Positions 28,256 through 40,853 of a stretch of 64,000 bases of DNA are shown here, piece after piece. The notes under the pieces were generated by a model. It worked only from the letters and a program-made list of their open reading frames with translations. It was not told the DNA's origin and did no database searches. Origin of the DNA: Mansonella perstans. Its lineage: Eukaryota; Nematoda; Chromadorea; Rhabditida; Onchocercidae. The first letter of the stretch is position 1; each line of letters starts with the position of its first letter. The translations under genes and the position numbers were made by a program. The DNA is taken from contig JBAMDO010000198.1 in the NCBI GenBank assembly GCA_037074765.1, positions 1 to 64,000 of the forward strand, read 5' to 3'.

Positions 28256-29821
28256 GTAATTGGTCTTGTTCTGCACATTTTCAGGAACAGGGTAGAGAAG
28301 TTGGGAGATTTTAAAATTATTTTAGAATTGCATAAAGTGAATCTCATGGCGATGTAGCTACGGAATAATATGCTGTGTTAAGTTTTATATCGAAAGCTTG
28401 CTACAATATTTTGTAAACGAGATAAAAAGTGTTGAAGAGGACAAGATGAGAGACCGAATTAAGGAAGAAACAAAATTAGTTTTCAGGACGTCGATTTACC
28501 TCTATGATAGAGCGTCATCAGGGCGCCCGGAAAGGAAATTCGATCAGGTTGCGTTTTCCTAATCTCACCATTGCTTGATTTGTAACTTTTAGAAAAAACT
28601 TTGTTAAAATGGTTATGGGCATGTTATTTGTTTTAGTTTTGCATCGTTTTTATTGTTTTTATATCTATGTTTTTTATAGTTTTTAAGTTACTCATGAAAA
28701 AACGAAAAAAAAAAAAAAAAAACTCAGTCTTTTTTTTTCGGAAGCTTTGGTTTATTGTCATTAGTTTTCCAGGAGATCCGCAGAGACGATGCTTAACTTC
28801 GCGAGTAGCATCTGAAAAGTTCAGGATAAAAGGGGAAGATTTGTTAAGGACTATTATTACTTTTCTTTATCCACTTTGTATTTAGCACTGCACTTTTGTT
28901 TGTTTTGAAATTGGAGTTGTTATGGATGCGATTAAATATTGTAACATCCAGTGCATGTATTGTCGATTACTGATCTTTAATGTGTAATTTGTGCGTAATT
29001 TATTTCTGTTAAGTTTCAACAGCATATTTGCTCTTCTGGTTTATTCTGTACGTTTTGTGATGTAAAAGTCGCACAATCATGCAGTATTACTTTTTTTTCC
29101 ATTTCAGTTAATGGTTACTGTGCCATTTTGCAGGACCTTACCTTTATATTTATTGCACATTATAGCAATTATTGTGCAGATAACAGATTTATTTTTATTG
29201 TAAATATAGTATTGTTTAACTATTGCTTTCATTATCTACATATCGATAATGTTTAGTGATTTTTTTCTTTGATTCTTTTTGTTCTCCCTTTTAGTAAATT
29301 TCGAACATAAATCGATTGTTTAAAACTACATTTCCTTACGTTTAATGAAATGTTTTGCATAAAACTATGAAACGATCATTTTATTGTTAGTTTTGTTGAT
29401 AAAAATTGCATAAAATGGAAGGAATTTATTTATTATTATCCTGTGATTGATTCATTTTCCTGCATTTATAATTCTTTTCTTCGTTTAAGATGAACAAAAA
29501 TTATATGAGTTTTGGAATGTTAAAACAAGAAAGCTTAAATTTAGCTTAACATTTCCAAAATCTCTATTGGATGCTATTATTGCTGCAGAAAAATGATAGC
29601 AAAATGAGTTTGGGAAATTTGAGCAATGTTGCTTTAATAGCAAGCTGGAAAGGCTTCTTTGTTTACTGTAGTTGAGATTGATTCTCAGGATGGCATCTGT
29701 TTTGATTGAAGAGTGTATTGCGTTATTATAGATGCTTTTGGAATGGTTGCTCCTCCTCACTTGTTGGATGAATTTTAATAGGCAAGCTTGAAAGGTTTTG
29801 GATAGTTGAATTATAGGAAAC
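28256..29821. other. Region between homeodomain-like gene and BLOC1S2; coding-like at its left end
   Basis: From 28256 to 28357 the plus frame stays open in continuation of the last exon and ends at TAG. From about 28350 to 28560 another plus frame, shifted by one base, is open and coding-like (for example VNEIKSVEEDKMRDRIKEET), ending at a TAA near 28560. This may be the true 3' end of the upstream gene with an unresolved splice or a frameshift. From 28600 to 29821 I see only AT-rich intergenic DNA with an A18 run near 28701; the minus-strand frame at 29485-29934 overlaps the BLOC1S2 start and looks like a shadow. Confidence 0.4.
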
Positions 29822-30523
29822 ATGGCAAAAATGGTTGATGAATGGGCCTCTACCAGTGCAGATATTCCACCAACTCCTGATTCATCAAGTGGAACGACAC
29901 ATATGCAACAGCTAGCGGATAATATGTACAACAAAGTTGCGGCTTATCTTCAAGGACAGATCGAAGGTATCACATACGGAACATTAATAGATCTTCCAAA
30001 AACTTTATGTTTGTATAAGTTTCTAGTGCCTCGAAAAATATCGAATTCTTTCATGTTATTATGTGTTTTAGGTACAATTGCGGAATATAAACTGTTGAAG
30101 AATATGAACAATGCTACAAGTCAACGTTACGATGACATGAAGCAAGTGGCAAGTGGTGTTGCGGCGAAGCTCTTGCAATTAAATTCTAGATGTGAACCTT
30201 TTATTGTATATCAAAAGTCTTCAGAATTGTTGGAAATTAACAGAAATAACAAAGTTTTTTGCAGATGAAACGTTACGTCCATATTTGCAACAGATCGATG
30301 AAGTTGATAAAAATACAAGAAGGCTGGAGGAGGCTGCCAATGCTTTGGACTGTTACGTGACTTCTCTTGGTAAGTGGTCGGGCTCTATTTTTGCGTGAAC
30401 TTCTAGTATATGGTCTTTCTGTTAACTACCGATTCCAATATTGTTTTCTTTTTAGCTGATGTCAAATATGTTTTAGAAACGAAATTCCGTGAAATGCAGC
30501 GCGATGGTGGTTTGTCTAACTAA
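29822..30523 (+). CDS. blos-2: BLOC-1 complex subunit 2 (BLOS2)
   Basis: Small coiled-coil subunit of BLOC-1 (also of BORC), which works in biogenesis and positioning of lysosome-related organelles. Four exons: 29822-29966, 30072-30191, 30265-30369, 30456-30523; 145 residues (human BLOC1S2 has 142). After an acidic, Ser/Thr/Pro-rich N-terminus, family landmarks are [52 protein letters not shown] and [15 protein letters not shown], matching the vertebrate YKLLENMNKLTSLKYLEM and LQPYLDQI pattern. The rest is predicted helical coiled coil. Intron 1 is 105 bases, in frame and stop-free. The ATG follows an acceptor-like ttatag by five bases. Assignment rests on pattern memory of the family and is strong in the central helix. 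Confidence 0.9.
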
Positions 30524-31620
30524 GTCTGCTAGTACATTGCCGCAATCCATAATCAGCAATGCCAAGGATAGTCTTACTGTGAAGTGATTTATGCCTCATT
30601 CAGTTCTTTCTTAATTAAATATTACCAATTACTGATAATAGTATTTCATTTCATATAGTTGTGCTTGTAAAAAATCGTAGTCAACGGTAGTCTTGTAATG
30701 CATATTTCTGATCTAAACATGTCTTAATATTGTGCTTACCGTATATATTTTTTCAAGAAGTTGTTTATAATTACATGTGCTATGTTCTATATACTACAGA
30801 TTACTTTAGATACTCAAAAATTATTCCAGTTTAGTTAAGTACACTGTAGACATTTAATCGCTCATAAAGCTGCTTCTTTTTTCATGTCATAAACATCAAC
30901 GAATTATCTTATTAAAGGGGAATTTACAAGGTCACTAAAAATACTCCAGAAAAGTTTGCAAAACCAAAATTCAAATGGACGATAACTTTTTGCGTCATAA
31001 TTTGTTACAAATGGTGCAACAAATCATCTGTGCCTCTGAATTCTATTGTTTTTACATTTTTTGAGATATTTTCATTAGTGTCGCAAATTTCATTTCATTC
31101 AGTTCTAGCTTATCTTTATTAGGAATCATCCAAGATACCATTTCATACTTGCTGACAAACTTCAGGTCTGAAATATCCTGAAATGACTTTTGTGAGGAAT
31201 TATTAAATTGCCAAAATGCTTTTTTTTGTTAATTTCTAAGAAATTATAATTTTAATCGAAATATTGATAAAATGGGTTTGAGTTTTGAGGTGCGATTTTA
31301 TCACAGTGAGTTTATTGTTAGCGTAAATTTTCCTGATGTAATAGTGAAATAAAAAAAAAAGCTAGGTTTTTTCTCACTTAATATTTTTTTTTTGAACATT
31401 TTTGGGATGCTAATTCATTTTCGTTAATTACTAATCACCAGAAAGCACTTAGTTATTTGTGTTCGCTCATTATAAAATATCCTCCTTTTAATCTGACTTT
31501 TCAATTCATCTGAGAGACTAAACTAGATCAGTTCATCGGGAAATAATTAATGCAAATTGCTATATTCCGCTGCAAGCCCTTTATTGAACTTTTTGAGAAT
31601 TAGACAGAAAGGCAAACAGT

Positions 31621-31761
31621 ATGGACGAAGGTGCTTGTCGTGATTTTGGAAGAGAATTTGACGGCGATCAACTAATACACAACGGCAATATGGGATTACT
31701 GTATCGAATGTCGTTGATGCTTTTTTTGAATTATTTCGTGCATACGCTACCGGACATTTGA
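31621..31761 (+). other. Isolated 46-codon open frame
   Basis: Starts at ATG and ends at TGA. Composition is balanced and unlike the surrounding AT-rich DNA: N-terminal MDEGACRDFGREFDGDQ is acidic and soluble, and the C-terminal third (LLYRMSLMLFLNYFVH) is hydrophobic, perhaps a membrane segment. There is no clear acceptor immediately upstream and no family match I recognise. Could be a small gene, an isolated exon or chance. Confidence 0.2.
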
Positions 31762-33062
31762 CCGGAATCCCATATGTGACAAATTTATCCTTTTAATTTA
31801 AACGGAAATTAACTACATACCTGTAAAATGTTGTCATATATTTAAAGTTTTTTCAAATTTTTTAAGAATTAGATTGCTGGACGATGTTTAAGGCCATTTC
31901 AGTTTCAGTAGGTTTGTAGTTTTGTCATTATTTCTAATTTTTATTTTTTGAAAATCTTTAACTTTTTCTTTGTTGGCAGTAATTCTATTAATGTTTTTAT
32001 CCTGGTCATATATTTTTTATCGTTAAGGTTTGCTTCAGAATCTGATAATAACGAAAGACAAGTATTAGCGCTTTGCAAGCTTTGATCTTTTTTTAAAATT
32101 TTATCACAACTAAAACATCAATATCTATCTTTTATACAGATCTCATATTACAATGAAAAGTCGTTTAAGAAAAGGATTCATTTTTATTACATCAAAAAAT
32201 GTCTCCTAAACTGTGATATTTGAACAAGAATTTTGAGATGAAATTCGTTTTCAGTTGGTCAGCTTAGTGTTTTCAAACTACAATATCGGATTTGAAAATC
32301 ATACAAAAAATTGCTGGATCAAATACTTCAAAATATATGAATTTTTTTTTTTTTAAGGAATGCATATTGCGCAGGTTTCTCTGCAAATGCAAATTATTCA
32401 AAAAATGCATTTGATAAATCAAAAAATCTGTTCATTTTCAATTTCAACAATGGACATTCAAATTATAAACGGCCAAAGTTTTTTTTAAACATTGTTCCAA
32501 AATTCTTAACACTTGTTTAATATTTGTGAGTTACCAAGCATTTCTCATATTCCTTCACATAATACATAGTTTTCATCAGCAAACATACTTTGTAATTTGG
32601 TACTTACTACAAGTACCTCACAGCCTCCTGCTGATTCATACTATACATAACCTGACAAATTTAATTACATTTTGACTTTATACACTCAGATATCACCTTT
32701 GAAACATCAACGCCTATAAAAACTGTTCTAGCCATTTGTGTGCCTATAAATATAATCAAACGATAATGAAATTATTTTCAATTACTTTCATAAGGATTAT
32801 TGTAATGTGACGTAATTTAAATTTATCAAATAGCTGATCCGACACTAACTAAATGATTATCATCGACTGATAAGGAATGATGAATGCATTGTTTGTTAGG
32901 TTTTTTTTTTTTTTTGAATTAATAAGGAAATAATTAATGCATGATTATAATTTTTTAATTAAAAATTAGAAAGACAAGAGCAAATCAATCTGAAAACAAA
33001 AATTAACAAAGGTAGGAAAAGTAAATAGTGGTGTTTTTACATATTGTGCCGTTACACTCTAA

Positions 33063-33180
33063 AATGTACATACATATATATCCACACATACACACTCGTA
33101 TCTAATAAATGCACACATACACACACATATGTATGTACACACACACATACATACATACAGATATACATACATACACATAT
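33063..33180 (+). repeat. CA/TA-rich microsatellite block
   Basis: Imperfect ACAC, ACAT and CATA repeats, with runs such as acacacacat and acatacatacat. Complementary in character to the TG block 300 bases downstream, so the two could pair in single-stranded form. Confidence 0.85.
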
Positions 33181-33478
33181 AGTGAAATTTTTACACCTCA
33201 GTTATAGCTGGAATGCACGACGATACATAAAATGCTTCTTTGCTGGAAGTGTTGAAGATTGGAGAAAGAGCAAATGCCGTAGCAATGGAATGGATCGGTG
33301 ATACTTTCGAGATATGTCGTTGTGAAGTAAAGAACAGAATGGAAACAAATTTGAGAAAGTGAGTGAAATGATAAGAGGAAAATCCCGGTGATCAGGAATA
33401 TATCCTAATCAAATTCAACTTTACAATTCCTGTCTGTGTGCGTGTATGTGTGCGTGCGTGTATCTGTATGAGTGTTTA

Positions 33479-33484
<6 letters not shown>

Positions 33485-33569
<85 letters not shown>
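33485..33569 (+). repeat. (TG)n microsatellite, about 42 repeats
   Basis: Uninterrupted TG dinucleotide run, flanked on the left by degenerate TGTG/CGTG sequence from about 33434. The plus-strand frame across it encodes alternating Cys-Val and is not a real protein. Likely length-polymorphic. Confidence 0.97.
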
Positions 33570-33570
<1 letters not shown>

Positions 33571-35101
33571 GTGTCTAGTTATGTTCTATTACAACAGCAG
33601 TAATCCGGTCCTTTTGCTTTCAAACGATACACGACAGTCTTACATCTCCCGTTTTATTCATTGTCCTAAAAAAAACTTTTATCATTCTCGAATAACTTTT
33701 AAGCAATCTCATATATTAAGCTGTTTCTTTTCCTGCTTTTGAAAAAACACAATTAATTTCGATAATACTGTTGTTCATCTTAGATACTTTCTATCTCTCA
33801 GTTATTTTTCTTTTATGACTTTCTCTTATCCGTTCCCAGAAACCTTTGGAAAACTTCTGCCTACTTCCATTTCCACAAATTGATGTATAAACTTCTAATA
33901 CTACAAAAATTTGCTAAACGGTTATTTTTGATATTATTTTGCTATCGATACATATATATTGTTTCTCTTTTAAGTTATTTTCTGATGTAAATAAGAAATA
34001 GTCGGTATATTCGCTATTTAAATCTCAAACTTCCATAATATTTTATGATGTCATTTATACAGTTTCAATCAGTTTAGAGAAGCTTCAGTTTAACAATCTT
34101 TCTTTTTTTTAGTTAAGCTGAATAGAATGAAATATAAAAATAACAAAAAATTTGTAACTTCAAAATCTTAACCAATTTTTATTAAAAAAAAAAACCTCAT
34201 TGTTTATACCATTTGCTTTTCGTCTATAATTTCGGATGCCAATAAAATTTTGAATGTATTACTCTTAACATAATGTTTTCTGGTAGGTATTTTGAGAAAT
34301 TTCAGTTTTTTTTTTCTTTTTTTTTTTTTAATATACAGTGATTTGTGTGGCTAAATAAATATTTTCTCAACAAAATTCGATTTTTTGAATAATTTCATAG
34401 CAACGTAGGAGTGACAAAGATACGTATTACTTCAATTCAGAAAGATGATACCTAAATTACTGATCATATTTATAATATTATGTTATATTATATTTATCAG
34501 AGAGATCAAATAAGATTAACTTTTATGCTTTGTATCATTACATTATCATATTGCTGTAAGTATGAGATTATACTGCCATTTAGAATGATTTATTGGATAA
34601 TGATAATGATAACAATTAAGAAATTATAGTTCAATAGCTGTTGACTATAATCAGCTCAGCAGTTGTAGAAGAAAACATTTTAATTCGATCATTATCCTCC
34701 ATTCTTCACTAGTATAGAGGAATTAAGCTGAAATTTAGTTTTAATGTTACTGTTGTACCTTATCCGATTATTCAATTAATTAATTAGTTTATTTGTTTAT
34801 TTACAATTCATTTAACGTATTTATTTTTGAAATATTTGTGAAAACGCAAACGATAAATCCGACAAGTACAAGTTATCTTTTTACAGCTGAAAAAAATCGA
34901 GGATCAATAAAATTAATTTTAGAAATTGCTTAAAACAAAGTGTTCTGCAGGTGTTTCAGCAATTTCAGGAATAGTTTTATTCCTTCATGATACCACAAAA
35001 TTTCGGGTAGTTTGAGATGAAGTTACATATCCATTTTACATCTTTCATTATATCATATAAATTAAATATGAATAAATTGCTATTGATTAAATTCAGACAA
35101 A

Positions 35102-38100
35102 ATGGATAGCAATATTGTACATGAGGACGTACCAAATTTAGTCGAAATTACACCATCGGATGAGGTAAGCTTTCGTTTCTTTCAACGTTCTAAAAGGAGC
35201 CCGATGGATTCTTATTTTTTTATTTTTGTCCTATTCATATTAATATCACGATATAAGCTAACATCTTGCCTCTCTATAAACAATAAAATGGTTATGACTG
35301 CATTTTGCGATCAGTGATAATGATTTCTAGATGATAATGTGCCGAATTGCATTTTAGGTCTGTTGGTTTTATTTTTCAGGGTCCCAATATATCTATGATG
35401 TTAATTGAACATATGCACTGCAAAACGTTCATATTGCATAAATTATATTAATAAATTTGTTTAGAAAGACGATGTGAAAGCAGGAAGTTCAAAACACTCA
35501 GCAACTAATAGTGATTCAACTGTAAAATCGTTTGTTAGTAAAGACTTGATTGCCAAAAACCTCCCTCACTTAGAGCCTACTTCAAGTATGAGCTCTATTT
35601 CTACCAGGTCTGATGCTTATGATTTTTTAATCTTAAAATTTTGTTAAATTATGGCAATTGTTGATAAGAAATATTGTTGTTGATCAAAAACAAACTTATG
35701 GATTTTTATGCTTCTGCAAAAAAAAAACTTCAGTCATCTCCGATACTTTGAAATTATACTACATTGGAAATGACTGAAGAAATTGATATAACTAGGCGTC
35801 AAACTTATGTATTCTTATGTAATTTTTCAATTTCTCCACGAAGTGAATGCCTTGTAGAAAGGGTGAAGTTATTGTCGTGTATTATCTGCCATATCCGTTG
35901 AAAATTATCAATCCGGGATCGTTCAAATTGCTTAAAAAGAAGTTCCAAAATGTCTAATGATAAAAATTGGAAATTTGTTACGCAGTAAGAAAAAGTTATG
36001 ATTAAATTACTGGGATCTCTTTTACGGATAACTGATCTCTTTTACGTATTTCACATTTAGTTGGGAGACATACCAGAAGTTGTATTGAACGATCACAGAA
36101 CCCTAATAATAAAATTACAGTTAAAAGGCAACTTCACACGTGTAAAAAATATTTATCTACTTGTAAACAAATGAATATTATTTTTCCTCACTGAAAAAGA
36201 ATAAGCATTCATGGCGAATTTTTCGGATTTTATCAAATAATTTGTAAAATATCAAAGGATTGTTGTAAATGATTAGTATGCTATCGCTTACAGTCTTCGG
36301 CATCCAATGCATACGCCATCGTTCAAACGGATAGATTTTAATGATTTAAGTGATGCATTGATTGAAGAAAGAAAACCTGCTTGGAAATTGTGGCAAGATT
36401 CGATTAAAGATTCCTATTATACGGTAAGTTGCTGTGATTTCCCTTATTGTTTCTAATTAAAATTGTTTACATTTCAATTTATGTTAATTATCTACTATTT
36501 CTGTTCATTGCTGTTTGATATTATAACAATGTTTTTTTCTTTTCCATGATATTGCGTTAAGAATGGTAATGCAGTTCATTTTAAAAAACTAAAAAAATTA
36601 AAATCTTTAGGTTCATAGAAATGCCAAAAAAAGCGTCGAAGAAGCAGCATTTAATGATTCCCGATTAGTACGACGCAGCGAAAAAGGATCTGAGAGTCCA
36701 TTCGAAGAATTATCAATTCGTAGTCCATTTATTCGAAGGCCAAGTCATCATGCGTTATATCCGCAAACTACAGGAATTTATCATGGAACGGGTTAACACT
36801 TTTCTCTTTTTAACAAAAACTTCCCAGTCATTTTCATTGGTCAAAATTCAATTGTAATCGTAGATTATCGTAGTTTAAGATTTATAGTACGATTAATAAG
36901 GATTAGAATTTAAACTAAGATGGAATAAATCTGGAATTAATGTAATACAGAAAAGATGTTTCAATTTCTCAGAATACTTTTGTATCTGAACAAAAACTTG
37001 CGCCCATTTGCTACTTTTGAAATATATTTTCTCTCCTCAGTCCTTATTTTGAGCTCAGTATGAACTATCATAACGGCTTCATTTATGGATTGGGTGGGAA
37101 AAAGGGAATGCGGAAGATGGAAGTATCAGAAGAGCTTTATTTGTTTTATATTGTCTTTTAGCAATAGATGTTTATTCGGTTTGTAATATTGTACTCACAC
37201 AATATTGCTTGTTCGGAACAAGTAAGAAAAAGAGTATAAATTATACAATAAATTGGTAAACAATAAAAAAATGAGTTATACAGTAAGCACAACAAAATTA
37301 ATTTTAATTAACAAATCCCTATCGTTGCATTCGGAAATTGCTATTGTCACTTCTTTATACTTTTCGCAATGAGGAATCTCCTTCGTTGAGCTGGGATGAT
37401 ACCGGAAAGATATGTAGCTGGTAATCTAAATGATAACGAATGAGCGTGGAAAACTGTCTAACGGATGCTTGGCTGTAGAAAAAAAAAATTGATTGCGTGG
37501 GATTTTTTTCTCACATATATATATATATATATATATCAAGAGTTAGAAGCGAAGCTTTGATAGTTTCTCCGAGATCATCATAAAAGTTACCTTTGACATG
37601 ATCTGTATGATTATCAATTGCTTTTCTAATCTGTAGACATGCATGAGTACCGAAATCTCTCTGTGAAATTTCATCACCCTTGATAATTTTGATTTTAGTA
37701 ATTTTATAAATACAGGTATGAGTGGAATACAATAGCGAAGAATAATGATAATAATATTTAAGGTCCGTATGCAGCACCAGCTGTATCCTCTTCGAAGGGA
37801 ATCGAAGAACGCTACAACAAAAAAGTAAGCGACATTGAAGCACGTCTATTGAAAGCATCAGTTCTAGGAAATTCGATGAAAACCATTACCGCGCATGATT
37901 TTCGAAACGGACCAGCTCCAGCACCTGGTAGTGTCTCAGAGGCATTTGCTGATGAAACAGATTTTCAGGTAAATTTTTCGCTTCAATTAGCAACACATTA
38001 AATGTATTCGTGGTTGTTAGTTGAAATATTTTGTATCTCACAATTTGATGATTAATATAGTTAGAGTCGACTACAGAGTTAATTTGTAGTTGATGCTAGT

Positions 38101-40281
38101 AGAAAATTTTGGGAAGAATCTGAATCAACATTAGTTGTGGAGAAATGATAATAATCCAACTGCTCTGCTCAGTTTATTGACTCTCATCTTTTTCCTGGGA
38201 TTGGTTATTACAGTTTTACCATAAGGGTACATACTTATTAAATATATAATGGATTAAAAGAGATCTACAACATAAAATTTTTGATGAAATATTGGTAGAT
38301 CAAAGAATTAAGTTATTACAAAGGACGTTTTTTCCTGGTATCGAATATATGTTGTTTAAGAGACAGACTGATAGGAGTAAGAGGAGAACATTCAATTTCC
38401 AACATTACAATCATATCAAATTTTTGTTTAAAAAGTTGCTTTAGATTAGCCAGGTTCGAAACGTTTTTGCTTGTATCAAATAGAGCAGTCAATATCCAAA
38501 AGCATATTAGCAATTTAAATTCTGCTTTAATTTTTTCGATAAGAAGGATCATATTTTCAGATTTTTTAAAATTCGCAGTTCCTTTATTGCAGACTTAATT
38601 TTTATAATCAATTTTTTAAATTCTTGTCAAAAAATAGAAAAAAATAAATGGATATGCATTTCAATTCGAAAAAATAATATTAGTTACAATGTTATAATAT
38701 CAGCAGCTTTTGTCAACTAAAGAGAAGTTGCCTGCATTGCTGGAATGCTATAATTTTTAACTGAAATTTCCAAAATATACCAAAATTTGATTACGAAAGT
38801 AATTAGCTAATAAAAATTTCGAAGGTTCGAATTCAAAATGCCCTGTATTTAAAACTGTGCAAGAAAAGAAAATAATAGACCTACTATTACAAAAGCTTAT
38901 CTTAGCATATTCCTAGCATATTATAAAAGCCTATCCTAACATTTCATATAGCATACCTTACGATAACAAAAAAAGTGCATGTTATCCTTAAACATTTATC
39001 TCAAGAGCTTTTCGTAACTAGAATATTACTGTTATTAATCTACTTAAGCATAAAACTGTTAATATTTTGCAGAAAATCACTCCCTAATTTTGCTGTTTTC
39101 AGACGTTTATGCCACGTCCGTACTACAGTCGTCCAAATCGCGACGATCCGGATTATTTTGATTTTGATTTGCAATATTCTGTTGATCTGTACAAGCGTCC
39201 AGAAGGCAAATACATTCCACGAGGGTAATTTACTCTTTTTTTTTTCATTTCATATTTAACTTTATGTTGCTTTTCTGATTGAAAAATTGTCGTTAATTAT
39301 GATGGTTTGAAATGAATGCTTTAAAAACATGAAGGCACATGTTGTTTGATTTTTCCCAGTTCAGTTTCATTCCTTTTTTTAGACCACAAATATGGGAGGA
39401 GAAATTATTACGAGAATCAAGTTCGAAAGGTGATGCGCCAGTATCAGCGTATATGTTTACAAAGGTATTTTTCTCTAAAATCTTGATTTTTTCATCCGAT
39501 CTTTCAAAAATCAAACATTTACATTTGATAGGAATTTTCTTTAAGAAATGATTTTAGGTCTGATTCATACTTTTTTTTAGAAATTTCATATGCAATTACA
39601 AAATTTGATGAATCTTTTCTATGATTTTCTGAATATCTGAATAAACTTTTAATGAATAGATGTTTCCAGACTAAAGTTACAAAAAGAGAACTAATAGATT
39701 CAGTGAAATATATAGAAATGTTTGCTTAAGGGTGATACGGATTGGCGTACTGCTGGTACATCTTATCTAAGTGCTGCATTGCGAACTCCATCATTTTGGG
39801 AACATCGATTTCAATCAATTGGCCGAGAAGTTCGTGAAAGTAATCCGATTTCATTTGACAGCCTTGCAAGGTTAGACTTTGAATCAGTCATGTTTCATTA
39901 AATTTAATTATGTTTACACAGGTAAGAATCTTCTGTAATTTTACTAATTATGACATTGAATGTCTGAAAATCAATCGAAAATTTATGCTCAAATTTTATA
40001 CTTCCATGTAAATCCTTTGCATAACTTTTATAATATTACTTTTCAACTTTACATACTGTATTCTGCTATAAATTTAGAGCGGATTATTAGTCATGTAGTA
40101 TTATTCTTGTTGAAGAATATGTTAAGCTGCCGCAAATTATATCCCTTGAGATATACAATTTTCTTTTACTTCGTTTCTATGAAAGAATTTTTTTATTACT
40201 TGCAGGAATAAGCCAATATCAAATCGTTTCACAGAATATCACGATCCAGACTTTGAAGATTTATCGGATTTTGATGACTAA
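35102..40281 (+). CDS. Orphan 380-residue protein, nine exons
   Basis: Not recognised. Nine exons with consistent phases: 35102-35164, 35465-35607, 36294-36423, 36611-36791, 37763-37968, 39103-39224, 39383-39464, 39731-39870, 40206-40281. The product is hydrophilic, with no signal peptide or membrane segment. Order: acidic start (MDSNIVHEDVPNLVEITPSD); Ser-rich 25-70; DDL-type patch FNDLSDALIEERKPAWKLWQ; basic and Ser-rich part with RSPFIRRPSHH; Pro/Ala-rich PYAAPAVSS and GPAPAPGS; Tyr/Asp-rich MPRPYYSRPNRDDPDYFDFD; then WEEKLLRESSSKG, LSAALRTPSFWEHRFQSIG and an acidic end FEDLSDFDD. Repeated aromatic-basic patches suggest a structural or scaffold role, but that is a guess. The ATG lies five bases after an acceptor-like aaattcag. 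Intron 4 holds one arm of a 234-bp inverted repeat. Confidence 0.8.
37161..37394 (+). repeat. Inverted repeat, left arm (234 bp)
   Basis: Lies in intron 4 of the 380-residue gene. Its sequence, from gcaatagatgtttattcg to ccttcgttgagctgg, recurs in reverse complement at 41224-41460 with only a handful of differences and small gaps (roughly 95% by eye). The arm has no obvious terminal inverted repeats or target-site duplications of its own and no coding capacity I can support. Confidence 0.93.
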
Positions 40282-40444
40282 TTTCGAAAATCAAATTGCA
40301 AAATTTGAATAGCAAATACACTAAAATATACTTATTCAAGTAACGAATCAGTACAGCTGCTTTATATTTATTTGCTTTATTATTAAAAACAATTCCGAAT
40401 ATTATTCTCTTGTCAATTGATTTCTATATAATTTATTGAAATAT

Positions 40445-40671
40445 TTAAATAAATAAATTTCGACCTATATGCTTGCAATTCCTTTTATGTGAATAATCGA
40501 AATAATTAATATAAATCTCGTAACATTCCAATTTTCTAGTCTTAATCGTTTTGTTTTTCTTCGCCTTTTTCACTATTGACCTTGCTTTAACCGTCATAAA
40601 GGAAACGACGAATCCGAAAATGGGACACATGCTGACAGTAGTAATTGTTTTTGTCGTTGTCGTATCCGTTA
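40445..40671 (-). other. Possible minus-strand terminal exon, orphan
   Basis: Open on the minus strand after an acceptor-like ttctacattag and ending at a TAA at the left end. The translation has a Thr-rich start (TDTTTTKTITTV), a hydrophobic stretch CPIFGFVVSFMTV that could be a short membrane segment, then a very basic run (KKAKKNKTIKTRK). No family recognised. It could be an alternative or further exon of the gene represented at 40854-41040. Confidence 0.25.
40448..40453 (+). terminator. Polyadenylation signal AATAAA for the 380-residue gene
   Basis: AATAAA about 165 bases after the stop at 40279-40281, in an AT-rich 3' UTR. It also lies at the end of a possible minus-strand exon, so the two genes may converge here. 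Not verified by transcripts. Confidence 0.4.
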
Positions 40672-40853
40672 CTAATGTAGAATAAGAAACAATAATCAAT
40701 GAAATACTGCAATCAATGTTATCATCTCACTCAATACTGTGACATTTACGAGACACTTTAAGTTTAGTCGCATTTCAACAGCATTCAGAAAAGAAAGTGA
40801 AACACGCGACTTACTCAGAGAACCACTATGAACGATCATTGACTTAAGCTTAA

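Larger units (their letters stand above)
30524..35101. other. Gene-poor interval of 4.6 kb
   Basis: AT-rich DNA between BLOC1S2 and the next gene. It contains CA- and TG-microsatellites (listed separately), an isolated 46-codon frame at 31621, and a coding-like patch at about 33225-33360 between the microsatellites. No exon with family support was found on either strand. The right end just before 35102 has an acceptor-like aaattcag. Confidence 0.5.

Noticed and set aside
33446..33742. 98-codon frame across the TG repeat
   Set aside because: The body is an alternating Cys-Val run produced by the microsatellite.
38820..38835. ggttcgaattc, resembling a tRNA B box
   Set aside because: No A box or acceptor-stem pairing at the right distance; no tRNA gene could be folded. 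A similar motif at 45001-45010 is part of the pha-2 exon one donor.
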